Source: Vulcanimicrobiota bacterium
Lineage (GTDB): Bacteria > Vulcanimicrobiota > Xenobia > Xenobiales > JADMJV01
Length of the DNA: 64,000 nt
Assembly (NCBI GenBank): GCA_023447635.1
Contig: JAEXNA010000217.1
Location: forward strand, 1 to 64,000
Reading direction: 5' to 3'
Positions 1-8,615 of the stretch are shown here, in pieces. The position numbers were made by a program, and so were the translations under genes. The notes below the pieces were generated by a model. That model saw only the letters and a program-made list of their open reading frames with translations. It ran no database searches and was not told the DNA's origin. Position 1 is the stretch's first letter; each line of letters opens with the position of its first letter.

Positions 1-44
1 ACCCGCGCGATCGTCGGGTCGAGTCGGAGAAACTGCGTTGGTCT

Positions 45-425
45 TTAGCGCTTTTCGATCAGGTAGGTGCGACCTTCCCACTCCAGGGTGGATACGTCGG
101 CCGGGCGGACATCCTGAATGATGTACACGGTCTTCGCACCGTCAGCCGGCGTGGACGTGTGATAGAAGCGCTGGAAGCCGTACACCGGGGTGTAGTCAGC
201 GACCACCTGCTGGCCGACGGCCAGGGAGTTGGTGGGAACCAGAGCGCCGTTCACCATAAACTTGGCGGTCTCGACGGGCACGCGAGCGACCGTGGTGTCC
301 TCCATGGTGATGTAGACATCGCCATCTGCGATCTGGTAGACGGTGCCGCGCAGGGTGTCGGCGGATGCGGGGAGGGCCAGGGCGGTGATGGCCGCCAGCC
401 CGATCATGGTACGTTTGAAGTTCAT
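45..425 (-). CDS. Small secreted protein of unknown function
   Basis: The product is 126 residues. It opens with a clear Sec signal peptide (basic MNFKR, a hydrophobic stretch, then cleavage near ALPASA-D). The mature part is beta-rich, containing phrases such as GDVYITMED and RTYLIEKR, which suggests a small periplasmic OB- or SH3-like barrel; that fold is inference. I chose the ATG at 425 because GGAGG lies 7 bases upstream; a longer reading frame extends to 545 but would hide the signal peptide. It is divergent from fusA. I do not recognise the family. Confidence 0.75.
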   Translation of the reverse strand: MNFKRTMIGLAAITALALPASADTLRGTVYQIADGDVYITMEDTTVARVPVETAKFMVNGALVPTNSLAVGQQVVADYTPVYGFQRFYHTSTPADGAKTVYIIQDVRPADVSTLEWEGRTYLIEKR

Positions 426-626
426 TTCGTTACCTCCTGAGCGCACTCTAGAGGAAGCTGCAGGCCGCGACAGGTTCCGTGCGGAGCCAACCGCGCTATA
501 CGTTCGGAGGGGGTACCACGGGGGGCCGGAACTCCCGAAGATCAATATGGTTAGAAAACCGTCGGTATACTACCAGGAGTTTTGGCGCGGAAATTCAATT
601 CACGAAGCGCTGCAGCCCCACAGGTG

Positions 627-656
627 TTGACAGGACCCGGGCCGGACAGGTAGCTT
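627..656 (+). promoter_or_regulatory. Possible promoter for fusA; rest of the 426-745 gap is featureless
   Basis: TTGACA at 627-632 is followed, after 18 bases, by TAGCTT at 651-656. The -35 box is perfect and the -10 box weak. It would give a leader of about 85 bases ahead of fusA, whose ribosome site AAGGAG is at 731-736. A TATACT at 566-571 has no matching -35 box. Nothing else stands out in this 320-base gap. Confidence 0.35.
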
Positions 657-745
657 GTCTGGCCCGCGAATTTCAGTAAAAGGCAAAAACGACGGCTCGG
701 CCCTCTCTAAGGAACAGCCAGGCGTCGACCAAGGAGAAAAAAGTT

Positions 746-2863
746 ATGGCTAGCGATTCGGCCACCTCAGACATCAGCATGGTCCGAAATATCGGAATTT
801 CGGCTCACATCGACTCGGGTAAGACCACTCTTTCCGAGCGCATCCTGTTCTATACGGGTAAGATCCACAAGATCGAAGAGGTCCGTGGTAAGTCTGGAGT
901 GGGCGCCAAGATGGACTCGATGGACCTCGAGCGCGAGAAGGGCATCACCATCCAGTCCGCCGCCACCTACTGCACCTGGGGCGATTACAACATCAACCTG
1001 ATCGACACCCCTGGACACGTGGACTTCACCGTCGAAGTAGAACGCGCCCTGCGCGTGCTCGACGGCGCCGTCCTGGTGCTGTGCGCCGTTGCCGGCGTGC
1101 AGTCGCAGTCGATCACCGTGGACCGTCAGATGAAGCGTTACGGCGTTCCCAAGCTGGCCTTCGTCAACAAGATGGACCGCGCTGGCGCCAACCCGTTCCG
1201 CGTGGTCGGCATGCTGCGCGAGAAGCTGAACCACAACGCTCACCTGGTCACTTACCCGATCGGTGCCGAAGACAAGTTCGAAGGCGTCGTCGACCTGCTC
1301 ACCATGCAAGCCATCTACTTCGATGGCGACAACGGTGAGAACATGCGCTACGAAGAGTGCCCCGCTGACATCAAAGACGAAGCTCAGGGCTACCGCGACT
1401 CGCTGATCGAAGCCCTCTCGGACTTCGATGACGCTCTGGCCGAAAAGTTCCTCGAGGGTGGCGACGTCACCGCCGACGACCTTCGCCCCGTGCTGCGCAA
1501 GGCGACCCTGTCGCTGAATTTCACCGCCGTGTTCTGCGGTTCGGCTTACAAGAACAAAGGCGTTCAGCACCTGCTGAACGGCGTTTGCGCTTTCCTGCCC
1601 AACCCCGCCGAGTGCACCAACATTGGCCTCGACCAGAACAACAACGAAGCCGAAGTGGTGATGGAGTCGGATCCCTCCAAGCCGTTCGTCGGTCTGGCGT
1701 TCAAGCTCGAAGACGGTCGTTTCGGTCAGCTGACCTACATGCGCGTCTATCAGGGCTCGGTCTCCAAAGGCGACTTCATTCACAACATCAACAATAAGAA
1801 GAAGGTCAAGATCCCGCGTATCGTACGTATGCACTCCAGCGAGATGCACGACGTCGAGAACGCGGTGGCTGGTGACATCGTGGCGCTCTTCGGTATCGAG
1901 TGCGCTTCGGGCGACACCTTCACCGACGGCACCGTCGATATCACCATGACCTCGATGCACATCCCTGCGGCCGTGATGTCGCTGGCTGTGGAGCCGAAAG
2001 AGCGTTCCGGCCTGCAGAACTTCTCCAAGGCTCTCAACCGCTTCTCGAAGGAAGACCCTACCTTCCGCGTGTGGCGTGACGAAGAGTCCGGTGAAACCCT
2101 CATCGCGGGAATGGGCGAGTTGCACCTCGAGGTGTACGTCGAGCGCATCAAGCGTGAGTACAACTGTGAAGTGAACGTGGGCGCACCTCAGGTCGCGTAC
2201 CGTGAAGCGATCACCAAGCAGGCTAAAATCGACTACACCCACAAAAAGCAGACCGGTGGTTCCGGACAGTACGCTAAGATCGGCGGCTACATGGAACCCC
2301 TGCCTGCCGACGCCGTCGAGAACTACGAGTTCATCAACGCCGTGGTTGGTGGTGTGATTCCTAAGGAGTACATCCCCGCTTGCGATAAGGGCTTCCAAGA
2401 GGCTCTGAAGAAGGGCATGCTGATCGAGGCTCCCGTAGTGAGCGTTCGTTGCTGCGTCAACGACGGTAACTACCACCCGGTAGACTCTTCGGAAATGGCC
2501 TTCCGTATCGCTGCTCAGTCGGCTATCCGCGAGTGCTACATGAAGTGCGACCCGGTTATCCTCGAGCCCATCATGCTCGTCGAGACCGCCGCTCCGGAAG
2601 AGTTCCAGGGCGCCGTCACCGGCGGTATCAACCAGCGTCGCGGTGTGATCTTGAACTCCGAGACCAACGACGGCTACGTAACCGTCGAAGCTCACGTTCC
2701 GTTCTCCGAAATGTTCGGGTACGCGACCGTGCTGCGTTCCGGTACTCAGGGTAAGGGAGAGTTCTCGATGGAATTCGCCAAATACGAGCCCGTTCCGCGC
2801 AACACGCAGAACGAAATGGTCGAGAAGCACAAGGCCGCCAAACTGGCCGGCGCTAAGAAGTAG
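746..2863 (+). CDS. fusA: Translation elongation factor G, spd/mitochondrial type
   Basis: This 705-residue GTPase drives ribosome translocation and, in some lineages, recycling. The G1 loop AHIDSGKTT is at about residues 20-28, followed by the switch region with REKGITIQSAAT, then DTPGH and NKMD. Domains II-V follow at normal length. The G1 loop has Ser where classical bacterial EF-G has Ala. The following stretch (EEVRGKSGVGAKMDSMDLE) resembles mitochondrial EF-G1 and the spdEFG1 of spirochaetes, planctomycetes and delta-proteobacteria. Start ATG has AAGGAG 9 bases upstream. The gene stands alone (no rpsL/rpsG or tuf beside it) and ends at a strong terminator. Confidence 0.97.
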   Translation: MASDSATSDISMVRNIGISAHIDSGKTTLSERILFYTGKIHKIEEVRGKSGVGAKMDSMDLEREKGITIQSAATYCTWGDYNINLIDTPGHVDFTVEVERALRVLDGAVLVLCAVAGVQSQSITVDRQMKRYGVPKLAFVNKMDRAGANPFRVVGMLREKLNHNAHLVTYPIGAEDKFEGVVDLLTMQAIYFDGDNGENMRYEECPADIKDEAQGYRDSLIEALSDFDDALAEKFLEGGDVTADDLRPVLRKATLSLNFTAVFCGSAYKNKGVQHLLNGVCAFLPNPAECTNIGLDQNNNEAEVVMESDPSKPFVGLAFKLEDGRFGQLTYMRVYQGSVSKGDFIHNINNKKKVKIPRIVRMHSSEMHDVENAVAGDIVALFGIECASGDTFTDGTVDITMTSMHIPAAVMSLAVEPKERSGLQNFSKALNRFSKEDPTFRVWRDEESGETLIAGMGELHLEVYVERIKREYNCEVNVGAPQVAYREAITKQAKIDYTHKKQTGGSGQYAKIGGYMEPLPADAVENYEFINAVVGGVIPKEYIPACDKGFQEALKKGMLIEAPVVSVRCCVNDGNYHPVDSSEMAFRIAAQSAIRECYMKCDPVILEPIMLVETAAPEEFQGAVTGGINQRRGVILNSETNDGYVTVEAHVPFSEMFGYATVLRSGTQGKGEFSMEFAKYEPVPRNTQNEMVEKHKAAKLAGAKK

Positions 2864-2882
2864 TCTCGACTTCGGACAAAAA

Positions 2883-2912
2883 GGGCCGCTCTTCGGAGCG
2901 GCCCTTTTTTTT
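2883..2912 (+). terminator. Intrinsic terminator of fusA
   Basis: A perfect 9-bp GC-rich stem (GGGCCGCTC / GAGCGGCCC) closed by a TTCG tetraloop is followed by eight T. It lies 20 bases after the fusA stop codon. Confidence 0.95.
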
Positions 2913-2983
2913 GGGTTCTGGCGTCGACGCTCGACTCGCGCGGTCCCGCGGAACGGTCCCGGCCCGTCTAGAAAGGGAATGTC

Positions 2984-4876
2984 TCAGCGCTTCCAGTAAA
3001 CGGATTGGACTTGAATTCGCTGTTCCGGGAGTTCGCGCACATAGCCGCCGAGCAGGTCCGCGTTGTAGATGAATTCGACATCGGTACAGTCGACGAATTC
3101 GATGCCGTTAGGTTGGTCCGGCTCCAGCGGTTGGCTCTCCTGAAGCGAGACGATGGTGCCCTCGAACCTGGCGTTACCGGCCCCTCCACCATCCATCTTG
3201 ATCCCTCCGCGGGCATAGACCAGGCCGCGAAAGTTCCAGTCCTGGGTCTGGTCGGGGTTATTCAAGATGACGTTGCGACCGGCGTAGACCAGAAGACCAG
3301 AACCGTCGTGACTGGCGTCGACGGTAACGCTGTCGGTATTTTTAGGCTGGATCCGGACGTCGCCCTGCTTCGAGACCAGGCGGCCGAGCCCCTGAGTGAC
3401 GCCGTTTTCGATGTTGATGGTGCCCCGCGCCACCAGGCTCGCTTTGGCAACCCCTCCAACCGCCGAGCCGTCGGCTTGATAGCCCAGGTCGAGCACGGGG
3501 GGAGGGGTTTCCGAAGGGGCGGCCGGATCGGTCAAGGACGTCACATGGAAAGGGCCATCGACATCCACCGTCGCTTCGCTTTTGATGGTGACCTCTTGCT
3601 TGGTCAGGTCGAACCGGATCTCTCCGTTGGCGCCGTAACTTTTGGCGTCGCCCGGCACGACTTCGGTGATGACCCCCTGACCCTCATAGGCGGGGATCCT
3701 GAGGTCGCTGACCGAGATGCTGCCTTTATCGAGTTCATAGTCGTTGAGAAAACCGTCAATCTCATCCGGGATAGAAGCGATGATATCCTCGGTACGCTGG
3801 GCGCCCCGATAGACGGCGGTGGGAGTGGTGGCGTCAGGGTCTTTATAGAACTCCAGGACGTCGACCCACATGCTCTTGGTTCCGCCACCCTCTTTCTCTT
3901 TGGTGGTAAGCAGACCGTCTTTGACGTACGTTGCGCTGAAATCGACCTCGGCCAGTCGTCGCACGAAAGTCCAGCGCCCGCCTTTACTGGCCAGGGGGTC
4001 GGCGGCGAGGGAGACGACCGTAGCGTCATCCGGCAGCTGAAGTTGAGATTCGTTGATGTCGAAAATCGAAAAGTGGGACTCGCCGTTGGGGACGATCTTC
4101 CCGTGGCTGTTCTGCTGAGCCTTCGCCAGCTCTTCGTCGGTGTCGATCTCTTCAGGAGAGCCTCCACCATCGGAGTAGATCTTTTTCTTGGTCCAGAGTA
4201 AGCCGCGTTCGTCGGGGCGGTTGTCGTTGGTCAGAAAGCGCGTCTGTTGGCCATCGAGAAGATCAGGCACCAGGATATCGCCCTCGGCCCTGAGCATGTT
4301 CCGGTCAGGGTCCGTGCTGCGAATGGTCAAGCTCTGGGCGCCCACGCGCAGATCGGCACGGGTCAGCACCGAGGCGTCGAACAGCGGCGCGACGTCAAGA
4401 ACGAACTCGGCCCGACGGGTGGCGTCGCGACAGGTGGCGGTCACCACGCAGTAGGCGTGCCCCGAGCGGGCTTTGTTGGCCACTTCGGTGCTGCCGCCGC
4501 CGTTGAGGTTGTTGTAGATCGTGGCGGTGAATTCGGCTTCCAGGCTTTCGATTTTACCGTTAAAAACATGCGACCCCGGAACGGTAGTGATCGTCACCTC
4601 TGTCCCCAGCAGACGTGAGCTGCCTTCGTCGGGGAAGGGCAGGGCGCCCCAGCTTCGGTCGTGTTCCAGGCGAAAGGCAACGTACTCGTAAACCGCTTCA
4701 CAAGCCGACGAGGCGGCTTGTGTGGTTATGGTGCTGCGGGCCAGGGCGTAATGAGTTCGATAGACTTCGAAGAAGGCGGTCGAGAGCATGACCAGCACTC
4801 CGACCATCACCATGACCGTGGCAAGGGCTATGCCCCGTCGGGGCTTTCGGGAAGACAATTTCATAGAGGTGGCCAC
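2984..4876 (-). CDS. PilX/GspK-like minor pseudopilin
   Basis: A 630-residue protein with a prepilin-type start: basic residues, RRG, then a hydrophobic helix (IALATVMVMVGVLVMLS). Position +5 after the presumed cleavage Gly is Thr rather than Glu, as in the GspK/PilX class that caps pseudopilus tips. The long remainder looks extracellular and beta-rich, with late strands such as GGIKMDGGGAGNARFEGTI. Two starts are possible. GTG at 4876 has AAGGA just upstream and overlaps the previous gene by 16 bases. ATG at 4864 makes an ATGA overlap with that gene's stop. It is last of three pseudopilin genes, so probably part of a type IV pilus or type II secretion tip complex. Confidence 0.8.
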   Translation of the reverse strand: MATSMKLSSRKPRRGIALATVMVMVGVLVMLSTAFFEVYRTHYALARSTITTQAASSACEAVYEYVAFRLEHDRSWGALPFPDEGSSRLLGTEVTITTVPGSHVFNGKIESLEAEFTATIYNNLNGGGSTEVANKARSGHAYCVVTATCRDATRRAEFVLDVAPLFDASVLTRADLRVGAQSLTIRSTDPDRNMLRAEGDILVPDLLDGQQTRFLTNDNRPDERGLLWTKKKIYSDGGGSPEEIDTDEELAKAQQNSHGKIVPNGESHFSIFDINESQLQLPDDATVVSLAADPLASKGGRWTFVRRLAEVDFSATYVKDGLLTTKEKEGGGTKSMWVDVLEFYKDPDATTPTAVYRGAQRTEDIIASIPDEIDGFLNDYELDKGSISVSDLRIPAYEGQGVITEVVPGDAKSYGANGEIRFDLTKQEVTIKSEATVDVDGPFHVTSLTDPAAPSETPPPVLDLGYQADGSAVGGVAKASLVARGTINIENGVTQGLGRLVSKQGDVRIQPKNTDSVTVDASHDGSGLLVYAGRNVILNNPDQTQDWNFRGLVYARGGIKMDGGGAGNARFEGTIVSLQESQPLEPDQPNGIEFVDCTDVEFIYNADLLGGYVRELPEQRIQVQSVYWKR

Positions 4877-5547
4877 GTGTTCCTTGGGTTGAAGCGCCAG
4901 TTGACCTGCAGATGGTTCTCGGCTCGCTCGACGGACTGAGCCCGGGCCGACCCCTTCTGCTGAAGGTGAAGCTCGACGCGGAGAGTGGCGTTTTCTCTAC
5001 GAGCCGAGACTTTGAAGTCCACCACTCCGGCGGACAGGTAGCGGGTGCTTAGAGCGTTCTTGTTTCCCTCGGGGGACGCGTCCGCCAGGTTTTCGCTCAG
5101 CGCGAGATAAGGCTGATTAAGATAGCTCGAGCCTGTCGGAAGGGGGGGAGAAGCCACCTGTCGGATCAGACGACCGGGTGTTTCCGTGGTGGTGTACCAG
5201 ACCAGCTGTCGGTCCCAGGCCGGCCGTCCCGTGTCGCTCTGGAAAAGCCCGGTGTTGTTCCACTCGCTGAGGCCCACCAGAGCCAGGGCGTCGCGAGACG
5301 TTCCATCGGACAACGGTCGAGGCACGACCTGGGCCAGCCAAAAGTTGGTCAGCTCGATGTCTCGCTCGAGCAACACTCGGATCGTCTTGAGTTGCTGTTC
5401 GGCGGACTGGCGCAAGGTGCTCTCACTGAAGACCCTTGTGCTCATTCCGAACGCTCCGAACACCAGGACCATCATCAGGCTCAGCATGCCAAGGGCCAGG
5501 AGCATTTCGATCAACAGTTGGCCTCGCCGACGGCTACCGCTCCACAT
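4861..5547 (-). CDS. GspJ/PilW-like minor pseudopilin
   Basis: 228 residues. The N-terminus is a textbook type III prepilin signal: basic RRR, Gly, then QLLIEMLLAL with Glu at +5, followed by a hydrophobic helix of about 20 residues. The start at 5547 places the cleavage site near residue 9; the longer frame to 5667 adds a segment with no support. It overlaps the upstream pseudopilin gene by 14 bases and the downstream one by 4-16 bases, so the three are almost certainly one transcript. The globular part contains strands typical of GspJ-like folds, but assignment to J or W is by position and length only. Confidence 0.8.
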   Translation of the reverse strand: MWSGSRRRGQLLIEMLLALGMLSLMMVLVFGAFGMSTRVFSESTLRQSAEQQLKTIRVLLERDIELTNFWLAQVVPRPLSDGTSRDALALVGLSEWNNTGLFQSDTGRPAWDRQLVWYTTTETPGRLIRQVASPPLPTGSSYLNQPYLALSENLADASPEGNKNALSTRYLSAGVVDFKVSARRENATLRVELHLQQKGSARAQSVERAENHLQVNWRFNPRNTWPPL

Positions 5548-6004
5548 AGGTGAACCTGCTGACCGTGACGGACTGATGGCCGCGTTCGGCGGCCAGGGCA
5601 GGACCGTCTCCGCTCGCCTCCCAGCTGACCTGAACGGTGACTTTGTAGAGGTCCCCCAGGCTGTCATCCGGTTTCAGAGAGCTTTCCTTCGGAACCGGAC
5701 CTGGGTTCGATGGGACCATCTGGCAGAGGAACTCGGTGGGCGTCTGGCCCTGTCCTACCAGCGCGCTGATCGGAACGATCAGGGGTTCGCCCGGGTCTCG
5801 TCCCCATTCGGGGGGGCCGGCTAGCAGGGCATCTTGAAGACGCCCCTCCGCCAGGATACGAGCCACCGTCTGGTGGGAGGAAGAGTTTTGCGCCAGCATG
5901 ACCCGGGTCAACGCGGCGATCAGCCCGAGCCCAGCCACCGCCAGCACGGTGATCGATACCAGCACTTCCAGCACGGAAAGACCGAGCGGGCGTCCCATCT
6001 TCAT
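5534..6004 (-). CDS. GspI/PilV-like minor pseudopilin
   Basis: 156 residues, beginning MKMGRPLG followed by LSVLEVLVSITVLAVAG. Gly at the presumed cleavage site and Glu at +5 fit a prepilin processed by a PilD-type peptidase. The first gene of the minus-strand pseudopilin operon, it has AGGA 5 bases before the ATG at 6004 and a good promoter at 6039-6067. The C-terminal part has beta strands (YKVTVQVSW, VTVSRFTYVE). With the next two genes it matches the usual I-J-K order of minor pseudopilin clusters. No assembly ATPase, secretin or major pilin gene lies in the window. Confidence 0.8.
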   Translation of the reverse strand: MKMGRPLGLSVLEVLVSITVLAVAGLGLIAALTRVMLAQNSSSHQTVARILAEGRLQDALLAGPPEWGRDPGEPLIVPISALVGQGQTPTEFLCQMVPSNPGPVPKESSLKPDDSLGDLYKVTVQVSWEASGDGPALAAERGHQSVTVSRFTYVER

Positions 6005-6038
6005 AACGATCCTATTGTAGCAGGACTATGGAGCTAAG

Positions 6039-6067
6039 AGTATGATTCCAGCCGGGTTTTGTCCCAA
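6039..6067 (-). promoter_or_regulatory. Promoter of the pseudopilin operon
   Basis: Read on the minus strand, TTGGGA (6067-6062), a 17-base spacer and CATACT (6044-6039) make a sigma70-type promoter about 35 bases before the first pseudopilin ATG. Confidence 0.5.
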
Positions 6068-6144
6068 TGTATCCGATAGGTAGCTTATTCACCGCCTCGA
6101 GATAGCGTGGTGGAACGGCGAAAGAGCCGTGAGCGGTTTGGACT

Positions 6145-6159
6145 GAAGTTAACAACTTC
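6145..6159. promoter_or_regulatory. Perfect inverted repeat upstream of the zincin-like gene
   Basis: GAAGTT-AAC-AACTTC is a perfect palindrome 31 bases before the ATG at 6191, next to a TTGGAC that could serve as a -35 box. It is a possible operator; no regulator is assigned. Confidence 0.3.
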
Positions 6160-6190
6160 AATAACGAAGAAACAGCCTTGATAGGGCAAG

Positions 6191-8113
6191 ATGTCGAGGA
6201 TGCAGATCCTTAGCTCTCTACCCACGACGCCATCGAAACCGCGCCCCACCCTGCCTCCCGCCGTGACTCCGTCGGTGGAGACGGCGTCGACCGCTTCGGT
6301 GGACAGCGCTCAGATCGGTGCCAGTGCCTCGGACGAGGCGACGTCGACGGTCGATCCCGCGCAGGCGCGTCGGATCTCGAACTTCGTGCAGGAGAGCAAA
6401 GAGGGCGGCGCTCGTAACTTGCGCGCCATCATGGGTCTGGTGGCAGGACAGTTGACCGGAATGACGGTGGGTTCGCTGATTTTTGCCCCGCTGGCGTTCA
6501 AGTACGGGAACCTGTACATCGCCACCGGCGGCGCGGCTTTGACCGGGGGCGCTCTGGCCATGCTGGGCCACACCCTGGCCAACCGCGAGCCGTCGGCAGC
6601 GCCCGAGAACAGCGGGCTGGCCAACGCCGGAGTGGCGCTGGGTGGGCTGGCGAACTCCTTGCCCAAATTTGTCTATCCCACCATCGCCGGCGCTACCGCG
6701 GCCGAGAAGGCGATCATCAACGAGGCGCTCGACCGTCTGCCGCTGAGCGGGGTCACCAGCGCTCCGACCATCGACGTGGTGACCGGCCTGGAAAAGGCCG
6801 GCGCCTCGGGCCTGGCGACGCCGCTCTTTAGTCACAACCGGATCTTCCTGGATCGCGACCAGATGGCGCTGGGGAAAAGCTGGGCTCAGGAGGTGACCAC
6901 CCACGAGATCGGGCACACCTTCGACTTCAGCAAAGGCGTGGGGCCGATCGGCAACCGCAGTCATCGCGGCGGCGGCTTCGGCAAAGCGCCCTTCGTTTCC
7001 GACTACGCCGGCACCAACCGTATGGAGGACTACGCCGAGGCGTACGCTCACTATCACCGCCACCCCGACGACCTGCTGAAAGCGGCCCCCGAGAAATTCG
7101 AGCGGATCGCGGCCAGTCAGCAGCCCGGTCTGGTCGACCAGGCGTTGGACCGCCCGGCGGTGCGCGACGCCGGGCGCCAGGTGGGCGGAGCGTTCGAGAA
7201 AGCCCCCTATCTGCGCAACGTGCTGGCGCTGGCTTCGAGCCTGGTTTCGCCCTTCCAGGTGTATCGAGGCGCCACCAACCTGGAGCGCGGCTTGAAGTCG
7301 GGCGACTCTAAGGCGCTGTTCGACGGCAAAATGCAGCTCGCTTCGGGGAGCGCGTTGTTCCTTTCGGGCACGGCTCCGCTGGGCTTTGCCCTGACGGCGG
7401 CTCATATGGTAGCGGGGAAGATGTTGGCCGACGGCACCATCACCCCGGAACAGGCGAACGCTTTCGCGGACAAGTCGCTGGCGGTTTCGACCGGCCCCGT
7501 GGGGTTCGTGGCCAACTCCCTCGAGGGCGAGCTGAGCAAGGCGGGCTTGCTCGACGCCAAACAGGGCACTTACGAACTGTTCGGCTCCTCGAAACCGAGC
7601 ACCTCGGCTCTGGGCGGCAAGGCGCTGGCGGGCGGCTTTGCTCTGGGCGCGGTCGCGGGCAGCGTGCTGACGCCGCTGCTGGCCGGCGGTTCGGCGGTCA
7701 ACATGATTTCGGCCGCGGCAGGCGGCACCTGGATCGGTGGACTGGCCGGAGCGGCTCTGGGTCTGGGCGCTCAGGCGCTGGCGCAGCATCTGAGCGAGAA
7801 GCCTCAGCCGTTCGGCCTGCTGGCCTCGCCCGCTGCAACCGACGAGAAGCTGACCTGGGGCGACAAGAAGATGCTGGCTAAACTGGCGGCTCCTACGGTG
7901 GTAGCCGGCGTGGGTGGTGCCGTCCTGGGCGGGATGGCGGGCGACTACCTGGGTTCGGCTGTGGGAACGGCGGTGGCCGGGGCGGCCGGAGGAGTGACCG
8001 GCGCGGCGCTGGGACGCTACCTGGGGATCCTGGGCGGCTCTTACGCGCTGGTACCCGGTGGAGCGAAGGTGGGAGCGGCCTGGGCCGGGCTGCCGAAGTC
8101 AGCTCAGTCTTAG
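6191..8113 (+). CDS. Zincin-like metalloprotease with glycine-zipper membrane segments
   Basis: 640 residues. A Ser/Thr/Pro-rich start (MSRMQILSSLPTTPSKP) without a Sec signal leads to a glycine-rich hydrophobic pair at about residues 75-120. The protease core has HEIGH at 238-242 followed by TFDF, and a likely third zinc ligand in MEDYAEAYAHYH (Glu279 or Glu283). That HExxH...E layout resembles gluzincins of the anthrax-lethal-factor-like type. The C-terminal 220 residues are long glycine zippers (for example GGAVLGGMAGDYLGSAVG) that could insert into membranes. Protease activity is predicted, not shown; a toxin or effector role is inference. It is monocistronic between the pseudopilins and a two-component operon. 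Confidence 0.7.
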   Translation: MSRMQILSSLPTTPSKPRPTLPPAVTPSVETASTASVDSAQIGASASDEATSTVDPAQARRISNFVQESKEGGARNLRAIMGLVAGQLTGMTVGSLIFAPLAFKYGNLYIATGGAALTGGALAMLGHTLANREPSAAPENSGLANAGVALGGLANSLPKFVYPTIAGATAAEKAIINEALDRLPLSGVTSAPTIDVVTGLEKAGASGLATPLFSHNRIFLDRDQMALGKSWAQEVTTHEIGHTFDFSKGVGPIGNRSHRGGGFGKAPFVSDYAGTNRMEDYAEAYAHYHRHPDDLLKAAPEKFERIAASQQPGLVDQALDRPAVRDAGRQVGGAFEKAPYLRNVLALASSLVSPFQVYRGATNLERGLKSGDSKALFDGKMQLASGSALFLSGTAPLGFALTAAHMVAGKMLADGTITPEQANAFADKSLAVSTGPVGFVANSLEGELSKAGLLDAKQGTYELFGSSKPSTSALGGKALAGGFALGAVAGSVLTPLLAGGSAVNMISAAAGGTWIGGLAGAALGLGAQALAQHLSEKPQPFGLLASPAATDEKLTWGDKKMLAKLAAPTVVAGVGGAVLGGMAGDYLGSAVGTAVAGAAGGVTGAALGRYLGILGGSYALVPGGAKVGAAWAGLPKSAQS

Positions 8114-8147
8114 CTCTTTCTCCTCTCTTCTTTCTGTCTGTGGTAGA

Positions 8148-8615
8148 ATGCTCGTTATGCGGGGAAAAGCGTTCCATTCCAGGCTTGGGGTTCTGGTCGT
8201 TCTTGGCGCGATAGCGCTGGTCTCTTCGACTGGTCGAGAGGCGGCCCCGGTGACGACGGCCTCGCCCGCCCCGATCTCGGATCGAACTGCCGCCGGGCGA
8301 GAGACGGCCTCGTTTCCCCGGACCAACACGACGGCTGGCACGAAATACGCGGTCCAGCACGACAACTGGGCCGTCATGCCCACGGGGGGCAACAAGTACG
8401 GCGGTGTGCTGCCCCGCAATATGGGCGATTTCCAGATTCGTGGGCCGGGGGGAGCGACGTTACGTCATCCGCGTCCACTCATCCGCTATCCCCACGGTAG
8501 CGGAACGATTCTTGTCGAGGACGACATCGATGCAGGGCCGGATTTTGACCCGCCTCCCGCTCGGCCCAAATGGCGAGAGCGGGCCCCGCAGGGGACCACT
8601 CCACCTTCCCCATGA
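8148..8615 (+). CDS. Small exported Pro-rich protein upstream of a two-component system
   Basis: About 155 residues. After MLVMRGKAFHSR comes a hydrophobic stretch (LGVLVVLGAIALVSS), a likely signal peptide or anchor. Then follows a Pro/Thr/Ala-rich region with GGNKYGGVLPRNMGDF and a Pro-rich end. ATG at 8157 is an alternative start; neither has a good ribosome site. Its TGA overlaps the response regulator ATG (ATGA), so it is translationally coupled to that system and might be a ligand or accessory sensor. The family is not recognised. Confidence 0.6.
   Translation: MLVMRGKAFHSRLGVLVVLGAIALVSSTGREAAPVTTASPAPISDRTAAGRETASFPRTNTTAGTKYAVQHDNWAVMPTGGNKYGGVLPRNMGDFQIRGPGGATLRHPRPLIRYPHGSGTILVEDDIDAGPDFDPPPARPKWRERAPQGTTPPSP

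Noticed and set aside
767..2830. Long antisense frame of 687 codons inside fusA
   Set aside because: It mirrors the codon bias of fusA; its translation is low-complexity His/Val/Leu/Asp-rich with no family motif.
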